From the NCBI GenBank assembly GCA_036504595.1, contig DASXUX010000030.1, positions 62,001 through 126,000 of the forward strand: a stretch of 64,000 nt of DNA, given 5' to 3'. The translations under genes were made by a program, and so were the position numbers. A model generated the notes under the pieces. It was not told where the DNA came from. It did not search any database and worked only from the letters and a program-made list of their open reading frames with translations. Positions 1 to 7,374 of the stretch are shown piece by piece. Each line of letters opens with the position of its first letter. Within the stretch, counting starts at the first letter, position 1. The DNA comes from DASXUX01 sp036504595. Its GTDB lineage: Bacteria > Planctomycetota > SZUA-567 > H5-PLA8.

Positions 1-35
1 CGAGTTTCTCCGCGCGTATGAGGAGGCTTGAGCCA

Positions 36-317
36 ATGATAACAGGTCTGTTGCGAATCCTGGCTGCGTGCACGTTGATTTTTGCCCTTGCCGGCTGTGG
101 GAATGGGTCACGGCAGGATATTATGGAGAAGGCCAAGGAAGCGAAGAATGCCAAGGAACTGCGGGCGGCGCTGGGAAAACCGGACAAGATTGACAGCGTC
201 GAAGTTCTGTCGGTTAGGAACGAGACGTGGACGTATAAGGGTTCTGATGGCGAGGTCGTTTTCCAGTTGATGAACGACAAGGTCATACTGAAGGCGTCTG
301 GGGAAAAGAAGAAGTAG
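36..317 (+). CDS. Small lipoprotein, BamE/SmpA-like
   Basis: Encodes a 93-residue protein with a lipoprotein signal peptide: a hydrophobic stretch ending in the lipobox LAGC, so the mature chain should be lipid-anchored at Cys20. The mature part carries a G-K-P-D turn followed by a W-x-Y segment and a short beta-rich end, reminiscent of the BamE/SmpA fold, although the match is weak. I chose the ATG at 36 because a perfect AGGAGG lies at 21-26 with normal spacing. The ATG at 18 would place that ribosome site inside the gene. It ends 15 bases before nuoH and may be co-transcribed with it. Its function is unknown. Confidence 0.6.
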   Translation: MITGLLRILAACTLIFALAGCGNGSRQDIMEKAKEAKNAKELRAALGKPDKIDSVEVLSVRNETWTYKGSDGEVVFQLMNDKVILKASGEKKK

Positions 318-332
318 CACTGGGGCGGCGAC

Positions 333-1862
333 ATGCGACCAATCGAAGGCTTGTACCAATTACTGAATGGAATTCTGCAGGCGCCACGCTGGTGGGAACT
401 GCCGGGGCCGGGGCTGTCGCCCGACGTGGCCTCGCCGGTTGCGGCGGTGCTGGCGGTGGTGATTCCATGTTTGATCGCGCTCGGCCTGGTGATGGGCGTG
501 GCGGGGGCGAGCACGTACATCGAGCGCAAACTGGCGGCGGACATTCAGCGCCGCATCGGGCCGAATCAGTGCAACGTGGGATCGTTCTTCGGCGCGTTCA
601 TGCGCGCGATGGTGAAGAACGCGTCCGATTCGCGCGCGGGAGTTTTCTCGAAGCTGATGGGACTGGGCTCGAAGCTGCTGCTGCCGCTGGTGGACGTCGT
701 GGACAAGATCGTGCTCAAGCTGGCGCCGGGCGCTGTGATCTTCATGGCGGATGGGCTGAAGCTGATTCTGAAAGAAGACATCGTTCCGGACGCCGTGGAC
801 AAGCCGCTATTCAAGCTGGCGCCGGCGATCGTGCTGGCTTCCGCGTTTGGCGCTCTGGTGGCGCTGCCGTATTCGAGCGCCTGGTACGTGGCGGACTTCA
901 ACATTGGCATCTTCTTCATCGCCGCGATCACCAGCCTGGAAGTACTGGGCATCTTGATGTCAGGCTGGGCGAGCAACAACAAGTGGTCGCTGCTGGGCGG
1001 AATGCGGTCAGCGGCGCAGATTGTTTCGTACGAGCTGCCGGTGGGTCTGGCGATCGCTACGGGCATGCTGGTCTGCGGGACGATGTCGATGCAGGGCATG
1101 GTTTACGATCAGCTCGGGATAAGTGCGAATGGCGGTGTGTGGGAAACGTGGCCACGTCAGTGGTGGTTAAACGGCTGGTTCTTCCAGTGGAATGTGTTCC
1201 ACCCGGTGATGTTCATCCTGGCGCCGATATACTTCCTGGCGGCTTTGGCGGAGTGCAACCGCACGCCGTTCGATATTCCGGAAGCGGAGTCGGAGCTGGT
1301 GTCGGGGTATCACACCGAGTATTCGGGGATGCGCTTCGCGTTCTTCTTCCTGGCTGAATACACGATGATGATCGTGGTCTGTGGGATTGCGGTCACGCTG
1401 TTCCTCGGCGGGTGGAGCACCGGAATCGCGCCACTGGAACGGGTGCTGACGACGGGATTCGATGCGAACAAGCTGCCGGTGTTCAATGTGTGGGGAACGA
1501 TCATTCACCTCGCTGCTTTTGGTGCAAAGACCTATTTGCTGATTTTGCTGATGATGTGGATACGCTGGACGATTCCGCGATTCCGAGTCGATCAGATGAT
1601 GACACTGTGCTGGAAGAAGCTGATTCCACTGGGACTGATGTGCTTCCTGGCGATGGCGGTGTGGATGCTGGTGCGCATGGGCCTGGCCAAGAAATTCGGC
1701 GAGCAGACCATCGCACAGGCGACGTTCGTGCTGCGAGCCGTGTTTGCCGTGAGCGTGCTGGCCTGGCTGGTGTGGTACTTCAAGAAGCCGATGACGCCGC
1801 AGGAAAAGACGCAGCGGGAAGTGATCGCACGGGCCAACTTGAGTGTCAGTCCGGCAAAGTAG
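333..1862 (+). CDS. nuoH: NADH-quinone oxidoreductase subunit H (complex I), enlarged
   Basis: Membrane subunit of complex I that forms much of the quinone-binding site. Recognised by IERK and RRIGP near residues 64-77, ADGLKLILKEDIVP, NNKWSLLGGMRSAAQ, the quinone-site loop NRTPFDIPEAESELVSGYHT, and the C-terminal WIRWTIPRFRVDQ segment. Multiple hydrophobic helices span the chain. At 509 residues it is far longer than the usual 320-400. About 50 extra residues sit between RRIGP and ADGLKL, where ordinary NuoH has only a short loop, and the C-terminus carries an extra helix and a charged tail. NuoI follows after a DinB-like gene. The other complex I subunits are not in this window. Confidence 0.93.
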   Translation: MRPIEGLYQLLNGILQAPRWWELPGPGLSPDVASPVAAVLAVVIPCLIALGLVMGVAGASTYIERKLAADIQRRIGPNQCNVGSFFGAFMRAMVKNASDSRAGVFSKLMGLGSKLLLPLVDVVDKIVLKLAPGAVIFMADGLKLILKEDIVPDAVDKPLFKLAPAIVLASAFGALVALPYSSAWYVADFNIGIFFIAAITSLEVLGILMSGWASNNKWSLLGGMRSAAQIVSYELPVGLAIATGMLVCGTMSMQGMVYDQLGISANGGVWETWPRQWWLNGWFFQWNVFHPVMFILAPIYFLAALAECNRTPFDIPEAESELVSGYHTEYSGMRFAFFFLAEYTMMIVVCGIAVTLFLGGWSTGIAPLERVLTTGFDANKLPVFNVWGTIIHLAAFGAKTYLLILLMMWIRWTIPRFRVDQMMTLCWKKLIPLGLMCFLAMAVWMLVRMGLAKKFGEQTIAQATFVLRAVFAVSVLAWLVWYFKKPMTPQEKTQREVIARANLSVSPAK

Positions 1863-1868
1863 TCAGCG

Positions 1869-1915
1869 GTCATTAGTCATTGGTGCTTTGCTGTTAATGA
1901 CCAATGACTAATGAC
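1869..1915. repeat. Intergenic 16-bp inverted repeat (TCATTAGTCATTGGT type)
   Basis: The left arm at 1869-1884 (GTCATTAGTCATTGGT) is the exact reverse complement of 1900-1915, with a 15-base loop. A further partial copy of the unit runs to 1922. It lies just after the nuoH stop and could fold in the transcript, but no T-tract follows, so it looks more like a dispersed low-complexity repeat than a standard terminator. Confidence 0.75.
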
Positions 1916-1935
1916 TAATGACGGAGTGAGGATTC

Positions 1936-2394
1936 ATGCAGGAACTGATTGAGACTTGGCAGATCAACAATCGTATCAATTTGTACGTGCTGAATGCGGT
2001 CGCGGCGGAGGGGTGGGCGGCGGCGCTGGGGAAGGGGCGTTCGGTCGGGAAACAGTTCGCGCACATTCATAACGTGCGGCTGATGTGGTTGAACGCGGCG
2101 GCGCCGGAACTGGCCAAGGGCGTTTCGAAGATTGATACGGAAAAGGAAATCGAGCGGAAAGAGGTCGAGCAGGCGCTGGAGAAGTCGGGTGAGGCGATTG
2201 AGGCGTTGCTGAAGAAAGCTGGCGCTCCGGGCGGGAAGATCAAGGGATTCAAGCCGCACGCGGCGGGATTCCTCGGATATATCATTTCGCACGAGTCTCA
2301 CCACCGCGGCCAGATCGCATTGATCCTGAAACAGGCCGGATGCCCGCTGGACAAGAAAACTGCGTTCGGAAATTGGGAATGGGGGTCGCGGTAG
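1936..2394 (+). CDS. DinB/YfiT-like four-helix-bundle protein
   Basis: A 152-residue, mostly helical protein. The segment HESHHRGQI near the C-terminus is the typical second metal-binding helix of the DinB superfamily, and an upstream His (FAHIHNVRL) can supply the other ligand. Family members are divalent-metal proteins, often thiol-dependent transferases (bacillithiol or mycothiol) or of unknown activity. Length is normal for the family. The start is supported by GAGG five bases upstream. It sits between nuoH and nuoI, an uncommon position that suggests either a late insertion or a role linked to the redox operon. Substrate cannot be inferred. Confidence 0.8.
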   Translation: MQELIETWQINNRINLYVLNAVAAEGWAAALGKGRSVGKQFAHIHNVRLMWLNAAAPELAKGVSKIDTEKEIERKEVEQALEKSGEAIEALLKKAGAPGGKIKGFKPHAAGFLGYIISHESHHRGQIALILKQAGCPLDKKTAFGNWEWGSR

Positions 2395-2442
2395 CTCGGC
2401 AGTCAGAGTTATAATTGCGGGCGAGGGAGTTCGGAGCGGCAG

Positions 2443-3201
2443 ATGATCGAGTTCATGAATGAAGTTTACGATGGGCTTTCAACCTTCATGACGGGGATGA
2501 AAGTCACGGCCGGCTACCTGAAGGGCGCAAACACGCCCAGCGATACCGAGACGGTCATCACGATTGCCTACGACGGCAGCGAAGCGTTGGCTCGGGAAGT
2601 GAAAGTCGCCGACCGCTTTCGCGGACATCTGCACAACGACATCGAGCGCTGCATCGTCTGCAAAGCGTGCGCGAAGGCCTGCCCGATCGACTGCTTCTGG
2701 ATCGACGGCGAGAAGACGGAGGCCGGCAAGTTCCGCCCGAGCCGCTTCGACATCGACTTGCTGAAGTGCATGTACTGCGGGCTGTGCGTGAACGTTTGCC
2801 CGACCGGTTGTCTGACGATGACGAAGGAATGGTGGGGTTCCACGTTCAGCCGCGACGATGGCACGAACGTTCACGGGCAGATGCGGCACTTCGGCGTCGG
2901 ATATTATTCACCCGAAGAGAAGATCGAAGTCGAGCGCAAGCGCTTCGAAGCGGCCGAAGCGAAGAAGAAAGCCGCCGCGGCTTCAAAGGCCGCGATGGAC
3001 GCCAAGAAGAAAGCCGAAGCGGCCGGTAAGGCCGCGGGCCCGGCGCCGACGACCATTCCGGCACCGACCAGCGCCAATAAATCCGGGCGGCTGGCGGCGA
3101 TTCGGCCGCAGGCGATGAATGGCGCGCAACCGGAGGCGATTGTGGGTGTGCCGAAGGCGGAGCCCACACCTGTTGTCGAAGCCGGGGAGAAGAAAGAGTA
3201 G
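2443..3201 (+). CDS. nuoI: NADH-quinone oxidoreductase subunit I (2x[4Fe-4S])
   Basis: Peripheral-arm subunit of complex I carrying two [4Fe-4S] clusters (N6a/N6b) that pass electrons towards the quinone site. Two complete ferredoxin motifs are visible: CIVCKACAKACPIDCF near residue 70 and CMYCGLCVNVCPTGCL near residue 109. After the conserved core (to about residue 155) the protein carries a long low-complexity tail rich in Ala, Lys and Pro, with a charged helical KKKAAAASKAAMDAKKK stretch, not present in ordinary NuoI (about 160-180 residues). A TATAAT at 2410-2415 could be a promoter minus-10 element, but no good minus-35 accompanies it. It pairs functionally with nuoH upstream. Confidence 0.92.
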   Translation: MIEFMNEVYDGLSTFMTGMKVTAGYLKGANTPSDTETVITIAYDGSEALAREVKVADRFRGHLHNDIERCIVCKACAKACPIDCFWIDGEKTEAGKFRPSRFDIDLLKCMYCGLCVNVCPTGCLTMTKEWWGSTFSRDDGTNVHGQMRHFGVGYYSPEEKIEVERKRFEAAEAKKKAAAASKAAMDAKKKAEAAGKAAGPAPTTIPAPTSANKSGRLAAIRPQAMNGAQPEAIVGVPKAEPTPVVEAGEKKE

Positions 3202-3271
3202 GCAGTTGGCAGCGGCACTAGGCAGGAAGCGCATCCAGGTGCGCAATTTTCTGCGGTGCGCTAAAAACAGC

Positions 3272-3352
3272 TTTCAACACAGCGGCACAGAGAACGCAGA
3301 GGGCGCAGAGAAGAGCTCTCTGTGGGAGCTCTCGGTTCGTTCTTTGTGTCAC
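3272..3352. repeat. Degenerate CACAGAG-type dispersed repeat
   Basis: The gap between nuoI and the next gene contains GGCACAGAGAACGCAGAGGG and, further on, TTCGTTCTTTGTGTC on the opposite sense, a decayed inverted pair. It belongs to the same family as the cleaner hairpin at 7278-7354. No gene is visible in 3202-3444. Confidence 0.5.
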
Positions 3353-3444
3353 CGATCAATCCCCGTATGTCATTGACACCTGCTCCAACGCTCCTAGCCT
3401 GATTTGCCAAGCAGACAACAACTGACTTGGGGAGGGGCGAGCTC

Positions 3445-4872
3445 ATGGGCGGCGATGCGGCTTCTACAAAACGTTCTGGCGGGATCTCGCGGCGGGCGTT
3501 CGTTGCGAAGGCGGCGGCGGCGGTGGCGGCGTTCAACATTATTCCGCGGCATGTGCTGGGCGAGGAAGGCAAGCCGGCGGCGAGCTCGAAGATCACGCTC
3601 GCGGGAATTGGCATGGGCGGGCAGGGGCTGCAAGACTTGGCTGCATTCCTGGAGTTTCCTGAAATACAGGTCGTGGCGGTGTGCGACGTGCATCGCGAGG
3701 CCGACGGGTTTCTGTCGTGGAACTGGGGGTCGGGAAAAGAACAGCGTTCGGCGGGCCGCGAGCCCGCTCGGAAGCTGACCGAAGAACGTTACGCGAAGGA
3801 CAAGCCGTCGGGGACGTACAAGGGGTGCAAGGCGTATTCGGACTATCGCGAGTTGCTCGACAAAGAGGATGTGGACGCGGTCATCGTTGCGACGCCGGAT
3901 CACACGCACGCCGTGATCACGATGGCGGCGCTGAAGAAAAAGAAGCACGTCTACTGCGAGAAGCCGATGACGTATACGGTGCAAGAGGCGCGGATGGTCG
4001 CGGAGGAGGCGAAGCGCGCGAAGGTTGCCACGCAGCTTGGCAACCAGGGGCAGGCTTCGCAGGACGCTCGGTTGGAAGCCGAGTACATCATGGACGGGGC
4101 GATCGGGGCGGTGCGCCAAGTCGATGTGCAGGTGCCGGCGCGATTTTGGGCTCCGGCGCTGTTCGATGGGCGGCCGAAGGAAACGCCGCCGGTGCCGGAC
4201 GGGCTGGATTGGGATTTGTGGCTGGGGCCGGCGCCGCAGCGCGCTTATCACCCGGCGTATCATCCGTGGGTGTGGCGGAACTGGTGGGACTTCGGCACGG
4301 GATTACTCGGCGACATGGGCTGCCACCGGATGTCGTCGATTTTCAAGGCGCTGAAGCTGGCGCATCCGATCACCGTGGAAGCGTCTTGTTCGCGCGACAA
4401 TGGCGAGAATTATCCGATGGGCGTGATCGTGCATTGGGAGTTCCCGGCGCGCGGAGACATGCCGCCGCTGACGCTCAACTGGTACGACGGCGGGCTGAAG
4501 CCAATTCGGCCGAAGGAACTGGAAGCGGATCGCGGCTGGGGCGGCGTGATTTATTACGGCGACAAAGGCGTGCTGATGGATCACCGGATCATTCCGGAGG
4601 CGGCTCAACGGAGGTATGGCAAGCCGCCGGAAAAGCTGCCGCGGTCGCCGGGGCATCAGAAGGAATTTGTGGACGCGTGCCGCGGCGGGGCTCCGGCGGG
4701 AGCGAATTTTGTGGATCACGCGGGGCTGCTGACGGAGACGTGTCTGCTCGGCAATGTGGCGTTGCGCTCGGGGAAGAAGCTGGCGTGGGATGGGCCTGCG
4801 ATGAAGGTGACGAGCGATACGGGGGCGAACCGATTCCTGCATCGGGAGTATCGGGCGGGGTGGAGCTTGTGA
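3445..4872 (+). CDS. Tat-exported Gfo/Idh/MocA family oxidoreductase
   Basis: A predicted NAD(P)-dependent sugar or cyclitol oxidoreductase. The N-terminus has a twin-arginine signal (ISRRAFVAKAAAA...), so it is probably exported folded with cofactor. The Rossmann segment follows (LAGIGMGGQG, then VVAVCDVH), then ATPDHTHA and the family motif HVYCEKPMT, whose EKP lysine is catalytic. The C-terminal half shows the family's substrate domain with GLLGDMGCH. Length (about 475) suits the secreted subgroup that is greatly expanded in PVC bacteria. The ATG at 3445 is preferred over the TTG at 3427 because GGGGAGGGG lies eight bases upstream. The natural substrate is unknown; neighbours point to carbohydrate or nucleoside breakdown. 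Confidence 0.88.
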   Translation: MGGDAASTKRSGGISRRAFVAKAAAAVAAFNIIPRHVLGEEGKPAASSKITLAGIGMGGQGLQDLAAFLEFPEIQVVAVCDVHREADGFLSWNWGSGKEQRSAGREPARKLTEERYAKDKPSGTYKGCKAYSDYRELLDKEDVDAVIVATPDHTHAVITMAALKKKKHVYCEKPMTYTVQEARMVAEEAKRAKVATQLGNQGQASQDARLEAEYIMDGAIGAVRQVDVQVPARFWAPALFDGRPKETPPVPDGLDWDLWLGPAPQRAYHPAYHPWVWRNWWDFGTGLLGDMGCHRMSSIFKALKLAHPITVEASCSRDNGENYPMGVIVHWEFPARGDMPPLTLNWYDGGLKPIRPKELEADRGWGGVIYYGDKGVLMDHRIIPEAAQRRYGKPPEKLPRSPGHQKEFVDACRGGAPAGANFVDHAGLLTETCLLGNVALRSGKKLAWDGPAMKVTSDTGANRFLHREYRAGWSL

Positions 4873-4929
4873 TGTTGGTGAGTGGTGAGTGGTGAGTGGC
4901 GGAGTGGTCTAGTGGCTAGGAGCGCGCGT

Positions 4930-6057
4930 ATGGGGCGGAACGCAAAGAGTGCCGTGCTCGCGCTGATGTTGTGCGGCGTGGTTTTCTTCAGCACGTGGGC
5001 GGCGGAAAACGCGGCGATTCCGCTTGTCTATATTACGGATCTCTATCACAGTCCGGGCGACCCGGACGACCATGTCGATCTGGCGACACTGTTGGCGCTA
5101 CCGGAGTTTGACATTCGCGCCGTCTTGATCGATGTGCGGCCGCCGCGCCGGCCGGATGCCAATCCCTACGACCCCGGCTACATTCCCATCAGCCAGTTGT
5201 GCTACCTGACGGGCAGAGCGATTCCCATCGCGGTCGGGCCCGCGGAAAAACTGCGTTCCACCCAGGATTCGGGCGTGGATCGCCCGGCTTCCGAACAGGC
5301 GGCGATCACGCTGTTGCTGAAGGTGCTGCGGGAGAGCCGCGAGAAGGTGCTGGTGAACACGACGGGCACGTGCCGGATTATCGCGGCGGCGTTTTTGCGC
5401 GAGCCCGCACTGTTCAAGGAGAAAGTCAAGGCGTTGGTGATCAATGCCGGTTCGAGCGGCGCGGGCCCGCTGGAACACAACGTCGAAGTGGACCCGCTTT
5501 CGTATGTGATCGTCATGCGCAGCGGCCTGCCGATACTCTGGTTTCCCTGCGCCGGCAGCACGACCAACTGGAACTCGCCGGAAGCGTCGGGGCCGAACAA
5601 TACTTTCTACCGCGTGCCGCAGCAGCAACTTTATGCAGGGCTGCCGCCGGCGCTGCGCAACTGGCTGGCGTATGCGCTCGGCCGCAGCAACCGTGGCGAT
5701 ATCCTGCGCGCGCTGATCGAACCGCCGAACGCTCAAACCGATGCGGTGCTTAGCCGCGGCGAGCGGAACCTGTGGTCCACGGCGTCGTTCATGATCACCA
5801 GCGGAAGGACGCTCGCGAAGACGGCCGACGGCTGGCGTTTTGTTCCACAGGGCACTGTCCCTGCGAATGGGCAGGTTGAGGCGCTGAGCATGATTCCTAT
5901 CGAGCTGTCCATCACCGACGCGGCTCAGCCGGCGTGGTCGAAGGCGGCGGGCGTATCGCCAGTGCAGCTCTTTCAGCGCACGCCGGGGCCGCAGCACACG
6001 GCGGCGATGGCCGAGGCATTGAATGCGCTGTTGCGGGCGTTTCCGACTGTTCGTTAA
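4930..6057 (+). CDS. Secreted nucleoside-hydrolase-like protein, copy 1
   Basis: A 375-residue protein with a signal peptide (hydrophobic core ending STWAAEN). The start of the mature chain reads ITDLYHSPGDPDDHVDLATL, which resembles the Asp-rich calcium and ribose site of inosine/uridine-preferring nucleoside hydrolases (DTDxxxDDxxAL). TAG-GAG at 4917-4922 supports the ATG at 4930. A paralogue follows directly (6170-7261) and shares TDLYH, DPDDH, the MRSGLP segment and the overall plan. The catalytic Asp pattern is altered (DPDDH), so activity on nucleosides is inferred from family only. Tandem GAGTGGT units at 4880-4906 precede the gene. Confidence 0.65.
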   Translation: MGRNAKSAVLALMLCGVVFFSTWAAENAAIPLVYITDLYHSPGDPDDHVDLATLLALPEFDIRAVLIDVRPPRRPDANPYDPGYIPISQLCYLTGRAIPIAVGPAEKLRSTQDSGVDRPASEQAAITLLLKVLRESREKVLVNTTGTCRIIAAAFLREPALFKEKVKALVINAGSSGAGPLEHNVEVDPLSYVIVMRSGLPILWFPCAGSTTNWNSPEASGPNNTFYRVPQQQLYAGLPPALRNWLAYALGRSNRGDILRALIEPPNAQTDAVLSRGERNLWSTASFMITSGRTLAKTADGWRFVPQGTVPANGQVEALSMIPIELSITDAAQPAWSKAAGVSPVQLFQRTPGPQHTAAMAEALNALLRAFPTVR

Positions 6058-6073
6058 GCACAGATTGTGTGGC

Positions 6074-6154
6074 GAGTGACGTGTGACGGGTGACGAGTGG
6101 AATGGATGAGACAAGCCAATTCACCCGTCACGCGTCACACGTCACCCGTCACTC
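6074..6154. repeat. GTGACGGGTGAC-type imperfect inverted repeat
   Basis: GAGTGACGTGTGACGGGTGA at 6074-6093 is mirrored imperfectly by CACGTCACCCGTCACTC ending at 6154. Both arms consist of short GTGAC/GTCAC units. It occupies nearly the whole gap between the two nucleoside-hydrolase-like genes and would fold as RNA. Confidence 0.65.
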
Positions 6155-6169
6155 ATTGGGGAGATGAAC

Positions 6170-7261
6170 ATGAAACGGATGATTGCTGTCGTCGCGCTGC
6201 TTGCCGTCGCCGCCATGGCAGGAGACAAAGTGCCGGTGATTCACTGCACGGATCTGTACCATCCGCATGAAGATCCGGACGATCATTTTGATCTGGCAAC
6301 AATGTACGCGATTCCGGAAGTCGAGGTGAAGGCGATTATTCTCGACAAGGGAAGCCGGCAAGAGAAGGCGCCGGGACGGATTCCGGTGTCGCAGATGAAC
6401 AAGATCACCGGGCGCGACGTGCCGTGCGCGATCGGGCTGGCGAAGAATCTGAGTAAGCCCGACGACAAGGTGCTGGACGACAAGGCGGAGTATCAGCAGG
6501 GCGTCGAGTTGATCCTGAAGGTTCTGAAAGACTCGCCGCGGCCGGTGTCGATTGTGACGCTGGGATCGTGCCGCGATGTGGCGGCGGCGTACAATCGCGA
6601 GCCGGAGCTGCTGCGCAGCAAAATCGGCAAGCTGATGATTTTCATTGGCGAGGCGGACGAGGCGAAGCAGAACTACCGCGAATACAACGTGGACCTGGAC
6701 CGCAACGCGTACATCTGCGTGATGCGCTCGGGCCTGCCGGTGTACTGGGTGCCGTGCATGGACGGCGGCGCGATGAAGAATAACGGCAAGGCGTCGTTCT
6801 GGCGCGCGAAACATTCGGACGTGCTGAGCGGCAGCGCTTCGGAAGTGGTGCAGTTCTTCATTTATGCGTTGGAGAAAAAGAGTCCGGCGACGGAAGAGCC
6901 GCTGGCATTTCTTTCGAAGCCGGTGGGCGAGGCGGAGCGCACACGGCTTTTCAAAGGCGTGCGGAATCTGTGGTGCGCGTCGGTATTTGAGTCGCTCGTA
7001 GGAAAAGAGATTGTGCGTTCGGGCGAGAAATGGGCGGCGGCGCCGGCGGGGGTAGCGCCGGCCTCCGTGCCGGCCGGTTCCAAGCCGGTGTTCGGGTTCA
7101 GTGAGGCGGAGGTGGCGATCAGCGACGACGCGGCGACCAGTTATGCGAAGACGGCAACGTCGCGAAAGGTGATGCGGTTCGAGGTGCTCGACAAAGAGAA
7201 TTATGCGGCGGCGATGACGGCTGTGACGGCGGAGTTGATTGGGAGTTTGGGGAAGAAGTGA
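6170..7261 (+). CDS. Secreted nucleoside-hydrolase-like protein, copy 2
   Basis: Tandem paralogue of the preceding gene. A short signal peptide (MIAVVALLAVAAMAGD) is followed by CTDLYHPHEDPDDHFDLAT, the same DPDDH variant of the nucleoside hydrolase Asp cluster, then SIVTLGSCRDVAAAYNREPE and the shared MRSGLPVYWVPC segment. I prefer ATG 6170 to ATG 6164 because GGGGAG abuts the latter but has six-base spacing to the former. Residues around 290-305 (APAGVAPASVPAG) coincide with a GC-rich palindrome at 7036-7075, and copy 1 has a similar PQGTVPANGQ stretch at the same alignment position. Substrate is not known. Confidence 0.65.
   Translation: MKRMIAVVALLAVAAMAGDKVPVIHCTDLYHPHEDPDDHFDLATMYAIPEVEVKAIILDKGSRQEKAPGRIPVSQMNKITGRDVPCAIGLAKNLSKPDDKVLDDKAEYQQGVELILKVLKDSPRPVSIVTLGSCRDVAAAYNREPELLRSKIGKLMIFIGEADEAKQNYREYNVDLDRNAYICVMRSGLPVYWVPCMDGGAMKNNGKASFWRAKHSDVLSGSASEVVQFFIYALEKKSPATEEPLAFLSKPVGEAERTRLFKGVRNLWCASVFESLVGKEIVRSGEKWAAAPAGVAPASVPAGSKPVFGFSEAEVAISDDAATSYAKTATSRKVMRFEVLDKENYAAAMTAVTAELIGSLGKK
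7036..7075. repeat. In-frame GC-rich palindromic mini-element (degenerate)
   Basis: Contains GCCGGCCTCCGTGCCGGC, a CTCCGTG core between GC palindrome arms as in the better copies at 8280-8354 and 21402-21474. It encodes the Ala/Pro/Val-rich stretch of the nucleoside-hydrolase-like protein without breaking the frame. Confidence 0.5.
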
Positions 7262-7277
7262 AGTGCTGAAACATCTC

Positions 7278-7354
7278 ACCACAGAGGACGCAGAGGACAC
7301 AGAGGTTTGATTTTGTTTTTTTCCGTACTCTGTGTCCTCCGTGTCCTCTGTGGT
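7278..7354. terminator. Large CACAGAGGACAC hairpin between convergent genes
   Basis: The arm at 7278-7304 (ACCACAGAGGACGCAGAGG...) and the arm at 7328-7354 are reverse complements at 25 of 27 positions, around a T-rich loop (TTTTGTTTTTTTTCC). It lies between a plus-strand gene and a minus-strand gene that converge here, so it may act as a bidirectional terminator. The sequence is of a dispersed-repeat type, so this role is inferred. Confidence 0.6.
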
Positions 7355-7374
7355 TTGTAGTTTCTGTCGTACAG

